From Rhodospirillaceae bacterium (lineage in GTDB: Bacteria > Pseudomonadota > Alphaproteobacteria > UBA11136): a DNA stretch of 5,763 nt. The DNA lies in the NCBI GenBank assembly GCA_018663165.1, contig JABJES010000076.1:1-5763 (forward strand), written 5' to 3'. Below are positions 1 to 5,500 of this stretch, piece by piece. Within the stretch, counting starts at the first letter, position 1. The number at the start of each line of letters is the position of its first letter. Both the position numbers and the translations under genes were made by a program. The notes beneath the pieces were generated by a model, which was given only the letters and a program-made list of their open reading frames with translations, did not search any database and was not told where the DNA came from.

Positions 1-3
1 AGA

Positions 4-285
4 ATGAGCTTCGATAAAGATAAAAAAGATGCCGGTCCGGGTGCCGATCGGGGTGGCGCCTCACGACGTCCGTTCTTCCGCCGCCGTAAAAGCTGTCCCT
101 TTTCCGGGCCAAAAGCCCAAAAGATTGATTACATGGACACCAAGCTTCTCGGGCGCTTCATTTCCGAGCGCGGCAAGATCGTGCCCAGTCGCATCACCGC
201 CGTGTCGGGAAAAAAGCAGCGGGAACTTTCGCGCGCCATCAAGCGCGCCCGGTTCCTCGCCCTTCTTCCTTACGTCACCGATTAA
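4..285 (+). CDS. rpsR: 30S ribosomal protein S18
   Basis: Small-subunit ribosomal protein S18 (93 aa), which binds 16S rRNA as a partner of S6 in the platform of the 30S subunit. The N-terminal ~25 residues are a variable charged tail. The family core starts at RRRKSCPF (residues 26-33) and continues through KIDYMDTKLL (40-49), FISERGKIVPSRI (52-64) and the hallmark end AIKRARFLALLPY (78-90). Length fits the family (E. coli 75 aa; alphaproteobacterial forms are usually longer at the N terminus). Only C31 is present: the cysteine that follows it two residues later in E. coli-type S18 is S34 here, in the CPFSG form typical of alphaproteobacteria. The ATG at position 4 gives a complete protein, but its ribosome binding site is outside the window. 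The S6 gene rpsF would be expected immediately upstream. The gene ends 27 bases before rplI, consistent with a shared transcript. Confidence 0.97.
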   Translation: MSFDKDKKDAGPGADRGGASRRPFFRRRKSCPFSGPKAQKIDYMDTKLLGRFISERGKIVPSRITAVSGKKQRELSRAIKRARFLALLPYVTD

Positions 286-297
286 CCCGTTACCGGC

Positions 298-303
298 AAG
301 GAG
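298..303 (+). promoter_or_regulatory. Ribosome binding site of rplI
   Basis: AAGGAG lies 9 bases before the ATG at 313, a good Shine-Dalgarno match at good spacing, and fixes that start. It sits in the 27-base gap after rpsR, so rplI can be translated without coupling to rpsR. Confidence 0.85.
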
Positions 304-312
304 TTAGATAAA

Positions 313-987
313 ATGCAAGTTATTTTGCTGGAACGAATCGAACGGCTCGGCCAAATGGGCGACGAGGTCAAGGTCAAGGCCGGCTATGCCCGGAACTTCC
401 TTCTTCCCCAAAAGAAGGCCTTGCGCGCCACTGAATCAAACCGCAAGCATTTTGAGTCGCAAAAGGTTCAGCTTGAAGGGACCAATCTCAAAAAGCGTGA
501 AGAAGCCGAAGCGGTTGCCAAGAAACTCGATGGCTTTGATCTGCTGATGATCCGCCAGTCCGGAGAAACAGGGCATCTGTATGGATCGGTCTCAGGCCGC
601 GATATCGTTGAGACCCTCGGCGAACAAGGCTTTACCGTGGCCCGCCAGCAGGTACAGCTCGGCCACGCGATTAAAGTTCTCGGTATCTATGACTGCCGGA
701 TTGCCCTGCACCCGGAAGTTATCATCTCGATCAAAATTAACGTTGCCAAGACCGAAGAAGAGGCCAGGTCTCAGGTCGCAGCAGCAAAAGTCGAGGAACA
801 AGAGGCTGCCGAAGACGCATTAGAAGCCAAAAAGGCAAAAAAGAAAGCCAAGGCTGATGAAGCCGAAGCGGCCACAGAAGACGCCACAGAAGCAGCCACT
901 GATAAAGAAGCGGCTGAGGCTGAAGGAACCGGCGAAGAGACAAAAGAACAGGCAGCAGAACAGGCACCGGAAGAAAAAACGGACTGA
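313..987 (+). CDS. rplI: 50S ribosomal protein L9 with long acidic/basic C-terminal tail
   Basis: Large-subunit protein L9 (224 aa), which binds 23S rRNA near the L1 stalk with its N domain and reaches out from the ribosome with its C domain. The N domain (residues 1-~45) opens MQVILLERIERLG and contains the signature GDEVKVKAGYARNFLLP (16-32). A helical linker (~45-75, rich in E, K and A) leads to the C domain (~76-148), with GHLYGSV (87-93), a GRDIVETL segment (95-102) and IISIKINV (137-144). The E. coli protein ends at about 149 residues. Here a further ~75 residues follow, made almost only of A, E, K, D, T and Q, with a basic patch KKAKKKAK (173-180) and then an acidic Ala/Thr/Glu stretch. 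This tail is probably disordered or helical; long tails of this kind are common in alphaproteobacterial L9 as far as I recall. It is the last gene of the rpsR operon, followed by a strong terminator. Confidence 0.97.
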   Translation: MQVILLERIERLGQMGDEVKVKAGYARNFLLPQKKALRATESNRKHFESQKVQLEGTNLKKREEAEAVAKKLDGFDLLMIRQSGETGHLYGSVSGRDIVETLGEQGFTVARQQVQLGHAIKVLGIYDCRIALHPEVIISIKINVAKTEEEARSQVAAAKVEEQEAAEDALEAKKAKKKAKADEAEAATEDATEAATDKEAAEAEGTGEETKEQAAEQAPEEKTD

Positions 988-1020
988 TCGGCAGCACATA
1001 AACCGATGTTTTACGATCAA

Positions 1021-1049
1021 GCGCCGCCTTCACCGGGCGGCGCTTTTTT
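1021..1049 (+). terminator. Intrinsic terminator after rplI
   Basis: A perfect 8-bp GC-only stem, GCGCCGCC (1021-1028) with GGCGGCGC (1036-1043), closes a 7-base loop. It is followed directly by six T (1044-1049). The two A before the stem can pair with the first two T. It lies 33 bases after the rplI stop codon and marks the end of the ribosomal protein unit, so dnaB should need its own promoter. Confidence 0.92.
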
Positions 1050-1076
1050 GTTAATACCAAGGGCCGTCGATGCAGC

Positions 1077-1104
1077 TTGAAGATAAAGATCGGAATAGAC
1101 TAAT
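1077..1104 (+). promoter_or_regulatory. Candidate sigma70-type promoter for dnaB
   Basis: TTGAAG (1077-1082) and ACTAAT (1099-1104) are separated by 16 bases. Each matches 4 of 6 consensus positions. It is the best -35/-10 pair I can see by eye between the rplI terminator and dnaB, and the terminator makes a promoter here likely. The match itself is weak, and another site within 1050-1190 could be the true one. It would give a leader of roughly 80 bases before dnaB. Confidence 0.35.
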
Positions 1105-1151
1105 CAATCCCCGTGACTCACAGGCCTTATCCCCCTGTACCACATGCAATG

Positions 1152-1167
1152 AGTGATTATTCTCACA
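1152..1167 (+). promoter_or_regulatory. CRP-like palindromic site upstream of dnaB
   Basis: AGTGA, six bases, then TCACA: this matches 9 of 10 positions of the CRP/FNR-superfamily consensus TGTGA-N6-TCACA. It lies 26 bases before the GTG start of dnaB and downstream of the promoter candidate, so if real it would more likely act as a repressor site than as an activator site for that promoter. No regulator is encoded nearby, and binding is only inferred from the pattern. Confidence 0.35.
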
Positions 1168-1195
1168 CTAAACATAGACGCCGGGTGCTAGTGTG
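1164..1195 (+). repeat. Inverted repeat ending on the dnaB start codon
   Basis: CACACTA (1164-1170) is perfectly complementary to TAGTGTG (1189-1195), with 18 bases between. The right arm contains the GTG start candidate of dnaB, and the left arm overlaps the CRP-like site. As RNA it could form a weak hairpin over the initiation region; as DNA it could be an operator. Seven matching bases at this spacing can also occur by chance. Confidence 0.4.
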
Positions 1196-2734
1196 CCCGA
1201 CATGGAATCAAAGATCTCTAGCGAACCAAATGTCACCCCCCTGCACAGTGGCGAAACCGATATAAGCGGTAGCGACGGCGGTCTGGGCCATCGTGCCCCA
1301 CCCCATAATTATGAGGCCGAACGCGCCCTTCTCGGTGCCATTCTGATCAATAATACGGCCTATGAAAAGATTTCGGATTTTCTCCACCCGGAACATTTCG
1401 CCGATGCCGTCCACGGACGCATTTTTGATATCGCCGGCAAGCTCATCGGCCGTGGCCAGATGGCCGATGCCCTGACCTTGAAGAATTACTTTGAACAAGA
1501 CGGCGAACTGGCCGATATCGGCGGCACCGGCTATCTGACGCGCCTGGCCGAAGAAGCCGTGACCATTCTCAATGCCGGGGAATACGGGCGGGTCATCCAC
1601 GACATGGCCCTGCGCCGCAGCCTGATCGCGCTGGGCAATGATGTGGTCAACGAATCCTACGACCCGGATATCGACATACCGGCCCCGACCCTGATTGAGG
1701 AAACAGAGCAAAAGCTCTTCGAACTTGCCACAACCGGCAATTTCGAGGGCGGGTTCCAGACCTTTGGCGAAGCGCTGGTCCTGGCGATCAACGATGCCGA
1801 AGCCGCCTTTAAACGCGACGGCAAGCTGACCGGCGTCGCCTCGGGGCTCAAAGACCTCGATAAGCTTCTTGGCGGATTGCACCCGTCTGATCTTTTGATC
1901 CTTGCCGGGCGGCCATCCATGGGCAAAACGGCCCTGGCGACCAATATCGCCTTTCATGCGGCAAAAGCCTACAAGGAGAAAACAGACGAAAACGGGGATG
2001 TCACCGTCGTCGATGGTGCCAGGGTCGCCTTCTTTTCGCTGGAAATGTCAGCCGAACAACTGGCTACACGTATTCTTTCCGAAGAATCGAGGGTCGGGTC
2101 TGAAAAAATCCGCCGCGGCGATATATCCCAGGAGGATTTTGAAAATATCTTCCGAACAAGTCAGGAATTGTCCTCGATCCCGCTGTTTATCGACGATACC
2201 GCAGCGCTGACCATTTCGGCCATCCGCACCAGAGCGCGGCGGCTCAAGCGCAGCAAGGGGCTGGACCTGATCATCATCGATTATCTTCAGCTCCTCAGCG
2301 GTTCCTCGCGTCAGCGCAATGAAAACCGGGTAATGGAGGTTTCCGAAATTACCCGTGGATTAAAGGCCCTGGCGAAAGAACTTAATGTGCCGGTCATCGC
2401 CCTTTCCCAGCTTTCACGTAAGGTGGAAGACAGGGACGACAAGCGCCCGCAGCTTGCCGATCTGCGTGAATCAGGCTCGATCGAGCAGGATTCCGATGTG
2501 GTCATGTTCATCTTTCGCGAGGAATATTACATCCAGCGCCGCGAACCCACCGAGGGCACCGACAAGCATCTCGAATGGCAGCAGGAAATGGGCCAGGTTC
2601 ACAATCTGGCTGATGTTATCATCGCCAAACAGCGCCATGGACCGGTTGGCAAGGTGACCCTCTATTTCGATCCCATGTCGACCAAATTCACCGATTATGT
2701 AAAGCCCGACCACCTGCCCGACAGGGAATTCTAG
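1193..2734 (+). CDS. dnaB: Replicative DNA helicase DnaB
   Basis: Hexameric 5'-3' helicase that unwinds DNA at the replication fork and recruits primase (513 aa). After a variable N-terminal stretch, the N domain begins at PPHNYEAERALLGAIL (residues 36-51) and runs to about 140. The RecA-like C domain carries Walker A GRPSMGKT (239-246), the catalytic glutamate E284 in FSLEM, Walker B LIIIDYLQ (359-366), the DLRESGSIEQDSD motif (423-435) and the KQRHGP motif (479-484), whose K479 and R481 match the arginine-finger region. About 14 more residues than in E. coli lie between Walker A and FSLEM (charged, around YKEKTDENGD), which I recall as common in alphaproteobacteria. The start is uncertain: GTG at 1193 or ATG at 1202 (510 aa), neither with a good ribosome binding site; an in-frame stop at 1175 rules out anything longer. 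No intein is seen. It heads the unit running through radA. Confidence 0.97.
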   Translation: MPDMESKISSEPNVTPLHSGETDISGSDGGLGHRAPPHNYEAERALLGAILINNTAYEKISDFLHPEHFADAVHGRIFDIAGKLIGRGQMADALTLKNYFEQDGELADIGGTGYLTRLAEEAVTILNAGEYGRVIHDMALRRSLIALGNDVVNESYDPDIDIPAPTLIEETEQKLFELATTGNFEGGFQTFGEALVLAINDAEAAFKRDGKLTGVASGLKDLDKLLGGLHPSDLLILAGRPSMGKTALATNIAFHAAKAYKEKTDENGDVTVVDGARVAFFSLEMSAEQLATRILSEESRVGSEKIRRGDISQEDFENIFRTSQELSSIPLFIDDTAALTISAIRTRARRLKRSKGLDLIIIDYLQLLSGSSRQRNENRVMEVSEITRGLKALAKELNVPVIALSQLSRKVEDRDDKRPQLADLRESGSIEQDSDVVMFIFREEYYIQRREPTEGTDKHLEWQQEMGQVHNLADVIIAKQRHGPVGKVTLYFDPMSTKFTDYVKPDHLPDREF

Positions 2735-2746
2735 GCCCGTCCCCTT

Positions 2747-3904
2747 ATGCCCAGAGACTCCTTTCTTGATGATCACGCCGAGGCCGTCCTTACCATCGAC
2801 CTCGATGCCATCGTCGCTAATTACCGCCTCATTGCCGCTCGCCTTGCCCCTGGGTGCAAACCCGGCGCCGTCGTCAAAGCCGACGCCTATGGTCTCGGAT
2901 TTCGTCAGGTCGCACCGGTTCTTGCCGCCAATGGCTGTGAAAAATTTTTCGTCGCCGATCTGTGGGAGGGAATTTCTCTCAGAGAATGCCTCAGTGACAT
3001 CGACAGTGACGGCGAGATCTTCGTCTTCAACGGTCCGCCAGCGAACCGGGCAGGCAAAATTACCCCGGAGAGTCTGGCCGCGTTTAGTGATCTTCACCTG
3101 ATTCCGGTGCTCAACACCCCGCAGCAGGTCAAGGCCTGGAAAGATCATCAAGGGGCTGGGAAAAACCGTCCGGCAGCCGTTCATATCGATACCGGGATGA
3201 CCCGTCTCGGCCTGGAATCTGAGAAAGTAATATCGATGGCCAAGGAAGGGCTATTCCAGGGGCTTGATATCGATTATCTGTTTTCACACTTGGCCTGCGC
3301 CGACGATCCTGATAATTCCATGAACAAGGAGCAACTGGAGGCATTTTCCAGCGCCCGGTCCTTTCTTGGTAATCCACCAGCCAGCCTCGCCAACTCCTCA
3401 GGTGTTTTTCTAGGGGAGAAATACCATTTCGACCTGGTCCGCGTCGGCGGGGCGCTCTATGGAATGAACCCCCTGCCCGGCAAAGAAAACCCAATGGCCC
3501 CGGTGGTCAGCCTGTCGGCACGAATCCTCCAAATTCATGACATTGACAGCCCCAGAGCGGTTGGTTACGGTGCCACCAGCAAAATCGTCCGGCCGGGAAA
3601 AATTGCCACAATTGCGGTAGGTTACGCGGACGGATACATGCGTTCTCTGAGTAATCGGGGGCAGGCTTTTATCGAAGGATTTCAGGTGCCGGTTATCGGA
3701 CGCGTTTCAATGGATTACATCACTCTGGATGTTTCCGATCTTGCGCCAGGAACCCTCCGGCCGGATACGGTCGTTGAATTAATCGGCCCCAATTATGACA
3801 TTGACGCCTTAGCCAAGAAGGCCGGTACCCTGGCCTATGAAGTTCTGACCGGGCTGGGAAACCGATACAGACGGGTTTATACCGGAGGTGATAGCGCGCC
3901 ATGA
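2747..3904 (+). CDS. alr: Alanine racemase, PLP-dependent
   Basis: Converts L-alanine to D-alanine in the cytoplasm for peptidoglycan synthesis (385 aa; E. coli Alr 359). The N-terminal TIM barrel carries the PLP lysine K44 in VVKADAYGLG (42-51), R153 in HIDTGMTRLG (146-155), which contacts the PLP phenol oxygen in the family, and SHLACADD. The C-terminal beta domain supplies the second catalytic base Y274 in VGYGATSK, then VGYADGYMRSL and M322-D323 in GRVSMDY, which reach the partner active site in the dimer. All catalytic residues are present. The position that is a carbamylated lysine in the Geobacillus enzyme is H146 here. It begins 12 bases after the dnaB stop, in the same frame, with no clear ribosome binding site (only TAGG 11 bases upstream), so it may rely on reinitiation after dnaB. 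It overlaps mlaE by 4 bases. Confidence 0.96.
   Translation: MPRDSFLDDHAEAVLTIDLDAIVANYRLIAARLAPGCKPGAVVKADAYGLGFRQVAPVLAANGCEKFFVADLWEGISLRECLSDIDSDGEIFVFNGPPANRAGKITPESLAAFSDLHLIPVLNTPQQVKAWKDHQGAGKNRPAAVHIDTGMTRLGLESEKVISMAKEGLFQGLDIDYLFSHLACADDPDNSMNKEQLEAFSSARSFLGNPPASLANSSGVFLGEKYHFDLVRVGGALYGMNPLPGKENPMAPVVSLSARILQIHDIDSPRAVGYGATSKIVRPGKIATIAVGYADGYMRSLSNRGQAFIEGFQVPVIGRVSMDYITLDVSDLAPGTLRPDTVVELIGPNYDIDALAKKAGTLAYEVLTGLGNRYRRVYTGGDSAP
3884..3892 (+). promoter_or_regulatory. Strong ribosome binding site of mlaE inside the alr end
   Basis: GGAGGTGAT is a nine-base perfect complement to the 16S rRNA 3' end, 8 bases before the ATG at 3901. It overlaps the last codons of alr. It fixes the mlaE start over the internal ATG at 3943 and makes mlaE the best-equipped initiation site in the second unit. 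Confidence 0.85.
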
Positions 3905-4683
3905 ACCCGCTAACCTTTTTGAGCACCACAGGTGGGGTCTTTATGACCTTTCTCACCGCCACCGGGCGATTGTCGCTTTTCACCTTTTCGGCCCTCTATC
4001 ATGCGGTAACGCCACCTTTTTATCCCCGACTGATCGTTCAGCAGATGATCAGCATCGGCTATTTTTCACTGCCTGTTGTCGGTCTGACCGCCATTTTCAC
4101 CGGCATGGTGCTGGCCCTGCAGAGCTATACCGGTTTTTCCAGATTTTCAGCCGAAAGCGCCATTCCCAACGTAGTTGTCCTGTCGATCACCCGTGAACTG
4201 GGCCCGGTTCTGGCCGGATTGATGGTCGCCGGCCGCGTCGGCGCCGCCATGGCCGCCGAGATCGGCACCATGCGAGTGACCGAACAGATTGATGCCCTGG
4301 TAACCCTGTCCACCAACCCCTTTAAATATCTGGTCGGGCCGCGTCTGATCGCCGGTGTGACCATGCTGCCCATCCTGGTGTTGATCGCCGACGTGATCGG
4401 CATTTTGGGCGGCTATCTGGTCAGTGTGTACAAACTTGGGTTCAACCCCACCACCTATCTGATCAACACCTGGAACTTTTTCGAGGTCGAGGATCTTAAT
4501 TCCGGCCTGATCAAGGCAGCGGTCTTTGGCTTCATCATCTCCCTACTCGGCTGTTACAACGGCTATAACTCTCGTGGTGGTGCCCAGGGTGTCGGTGCCG
4601 CGACAACCACCGCCGTGGTTACCGCCTCGATCCTTATTCTGTGCTCCGATTATTTCCTCACCGAACTGTTGTTCAGCCAATGA
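3901..4683 (+). CDS. mlaE: MlaE/YrbE-family ABC transporter permease
   Basis: Inner-membrane permease of an MCE-type lipid transporter (260 aa, same as E. coli MlaE). In the Mla system MlaE forms a dimer with MlaF ATPases beneath an MlaD ring and moves phospholipid between the inner membrane and the periplasm, helping keep the outer membrane asymmetric. Visible features are an N-terminal amphipathic or hydrophobic segment (~14-35), hydrophobic helices around 51-75, 89-113, 147-178, 202-220 and 231-258, and the family motif SITRELGPVLAGLMVAGRVG (95-114) followed by AAEIGTM and EQIDAL (128-133), the cytoplasmic element that meets the ATPase. It starts on an ATGA overlap with alr and ends on an ATGA overlap with mlaF, so permease and ATPase are translationally coupled. 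No mlaD, mlaC or mlaB is in the window; the exact lipid and direction of transport are inferred only from the family. Confidence 0.92.
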   Translation: MNPLTFLSTTGGVFMTFLTATGRLSLFTFSALYHAVTPPFYPRLIVQQMISIGYFSLPVVGLTAIFTGMVLALQSYTGFSRFSAESAIPNVVVLSITRELGPVLAGLMVAGRVGAAMAAEIGTMRVTEQIDALVTLSTNPFKYLVGPRLIAGVTMLPILVLIADVIGILGGYLVSVYKLGFNPTTYLINTWNFFEVEDLNSGLIKAAVFGFIISLLGCYNGYNSRGGAQGVGAATTTAVVTASILILCSDYFLTELLFSQ

Positions 4684-5456
4684 CCGATAAACAGAACATG
4701 ATTGAAGTCCGTGGCCTCCATAAAGCCTTTGGCCATAAAAAGGTTCTGACCGGCGTCGACCTCAATGTCGGTGTTGGTGAATCCCTTGTCGTTATCGGCG
4801 GGTCGGGAACGGGCAAATCCGTTCTCATCAAGAATATTCTCGGTCTGCTCAAGCCCGACGAAGGCAGCATCATGATCAACGGTGAGGAAACCGTCGGCAT
4901 GAGCGCAAAAGAGCGTCTGCGAATCATGAAAAAATTCGGCATGTTGTTTCAGGGCGGTGCCCTTTTTGACAGCCTGAAGGTCTGGGAGAACATCGCCTTT
5001 GCCCTCATCCAGAGTCTGCGAATGCCGCGCATGGAAGCCAAGGACATCGCTATGGAGAAGCTCGCCATGGTCGGTCTCGACCCGGAGGTTGGCGAGCTTG
5101 AGCCAGCAGAACTGTCCGGCGGCATGCAGAAACGTGTCGGTCTTGCCCGCGCCATCGCCACCCAGCCGGAAATCATATTTTTTGACGAACCGACGACCGG
5201 TCTCGATCCGATCATGGGCGACGTCATCAATGATCTCATCATCAACTGTGTGCGTGATCTGGGCGCAACCGCACTTTCCATCACCCATGACATGGCGAGT
5301 GCGCGCAAAATTGCCGACCGCATCGCCATGATCTATGAAGGCAAGATTATCTGGGTCGGTCCTGTCGCGGATATCGACAATTCGGGCAATGAATATGTCG
5401 ATCAGTTTATTCACGGCAAGGCCGAAGGCCCCATCAAAATGGCCGTGCGGGGATGA
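4680..5456 (+). CDS. mlaF: MlaF-type ABC transporter ATP-binding protein
   Basis: Cytoplasmic ATPase that would power the MlaE permease (258 aa; E. coli MlaF 269). Complete ABC motif set: Walker A GGSGTGKS (40-47), Q-loop Q91 in LFQGGALFDS, signature LSGGMQKR (145-152), Walker B IIFFDEPTTGLDP with D169 and E170, and the switch histidine H203 in SITHDM. The GGALFDSL wording after the Q-loop, the LSGGMQKRVGLARA signature and the C-terminal QFIHGKAEGPI match the MlaF/MKL family rather than amino-acid or metal importers. The ATG at 4680 is chosen because it gives an ATGA overlap with the mlaE stop and a normal N terminus (MTDKQNMIEVRGLHK). The GTG at 4641 would only add residues encoded within mlaE. 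There is no ribosome binding site before the ATG, consistent with coupling to mlaE. A second in-frame ATG at 4698 is possible. Confidence 0.93.
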   Translation: MTDKQNMIEVRGLHKAFGHKKVLTGVDLNVGVGESLVVIGGSGTGKSVLIKNILGLLKPDEGSIMINGEETVGMSAKERLRIMKKFGMLFQGGALFDSLKVWENIAFALIQSLRMPRMEAKDIAMEKLAMVGLDPEVGELEPAELSGGMQKRVGLARAIATQPEIIFFDEPTTGLDPIMGDVINDLIINCVRDLGATALSITHDMASARKIADRIAMIYEGKIIWVGPVADIDNSGNEYVDQFIHGKAEGPIKMAVRG

Positions 5457-5469
5457 TCGCCCGATCCCC
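5449..5469 (+). repeat. Hairpin over the mlaF stop codon
   Basis: GGGGAT (5449-5454) pairs with ATCCCC (5464-5469) around a 9-base loop that contains most of the mlaF TGA. A flanking GC/GC pair adds to it across one bulged base. No T run follows, so it is not a standard terminator. It could stabilise the upstream message or have no role. Confidence 0.4.
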
Positions 5470-5483
5470 TGCATTGCGCCCAT

Positions 5484-5490
5484 AGGGAGA
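5484..5490 (+). promoter_or_regulatory. Ribosome binding site deciding the radA start
   Basis: AGGGAGA lies 10 bases before the TTG at 5501 and supports that codon as the start of radA. No ATG or GTG in frame is available between the in-frame TAG at 5483 and the zinc-finger codons. Confidence 0.7.
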
Positions 5491-5500
5491 ACCCGGTCCA

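Noticed and set aside
985..1019. Inverted repeat TGATCG / CGATCA between the rplI stop and the terminator
   Set aside because: Only six base pairs around a 23-base loop; the nearby terminator stem is far stronger and explains the region.
737..1060. Leucine-rich minus-strand frame resembling a membrane protein
   Set aside because: The hydrophobic look comes from reading the Lys/Glu-rich L9 tail backwards, and it runs through the terminator.
1127..1135. Possible DnaA box upstream of dnaB
   Set aside because: TTATCCCCC matches TTATCCACA at only 7 of 9 positions, and no second box or AT-rich unwinding region lies nearby, so neither an origin nor DnaA control is supported.
1208..1957. Minus-strand open frame of 249 codons opposite the dnaB 5' half
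   Set aside because: Antisense to conserved DnaB domains and without any recognisable motif.
2471..3184. Minus-strand open frame of 237 codons across the dnaB-alr junction
   Set aside because: It spans two well-identified genes in antisense, with no family resemblance; a shadow of codon bias.
4641..4679. GTG start 39 bases upstream of the mlaF ATG
   Set aside because: It would add 13 residues unlike any ABC ATPase N terminus and lies wholly inside mlaE; the ATGA overlap at 4680 is the better start.
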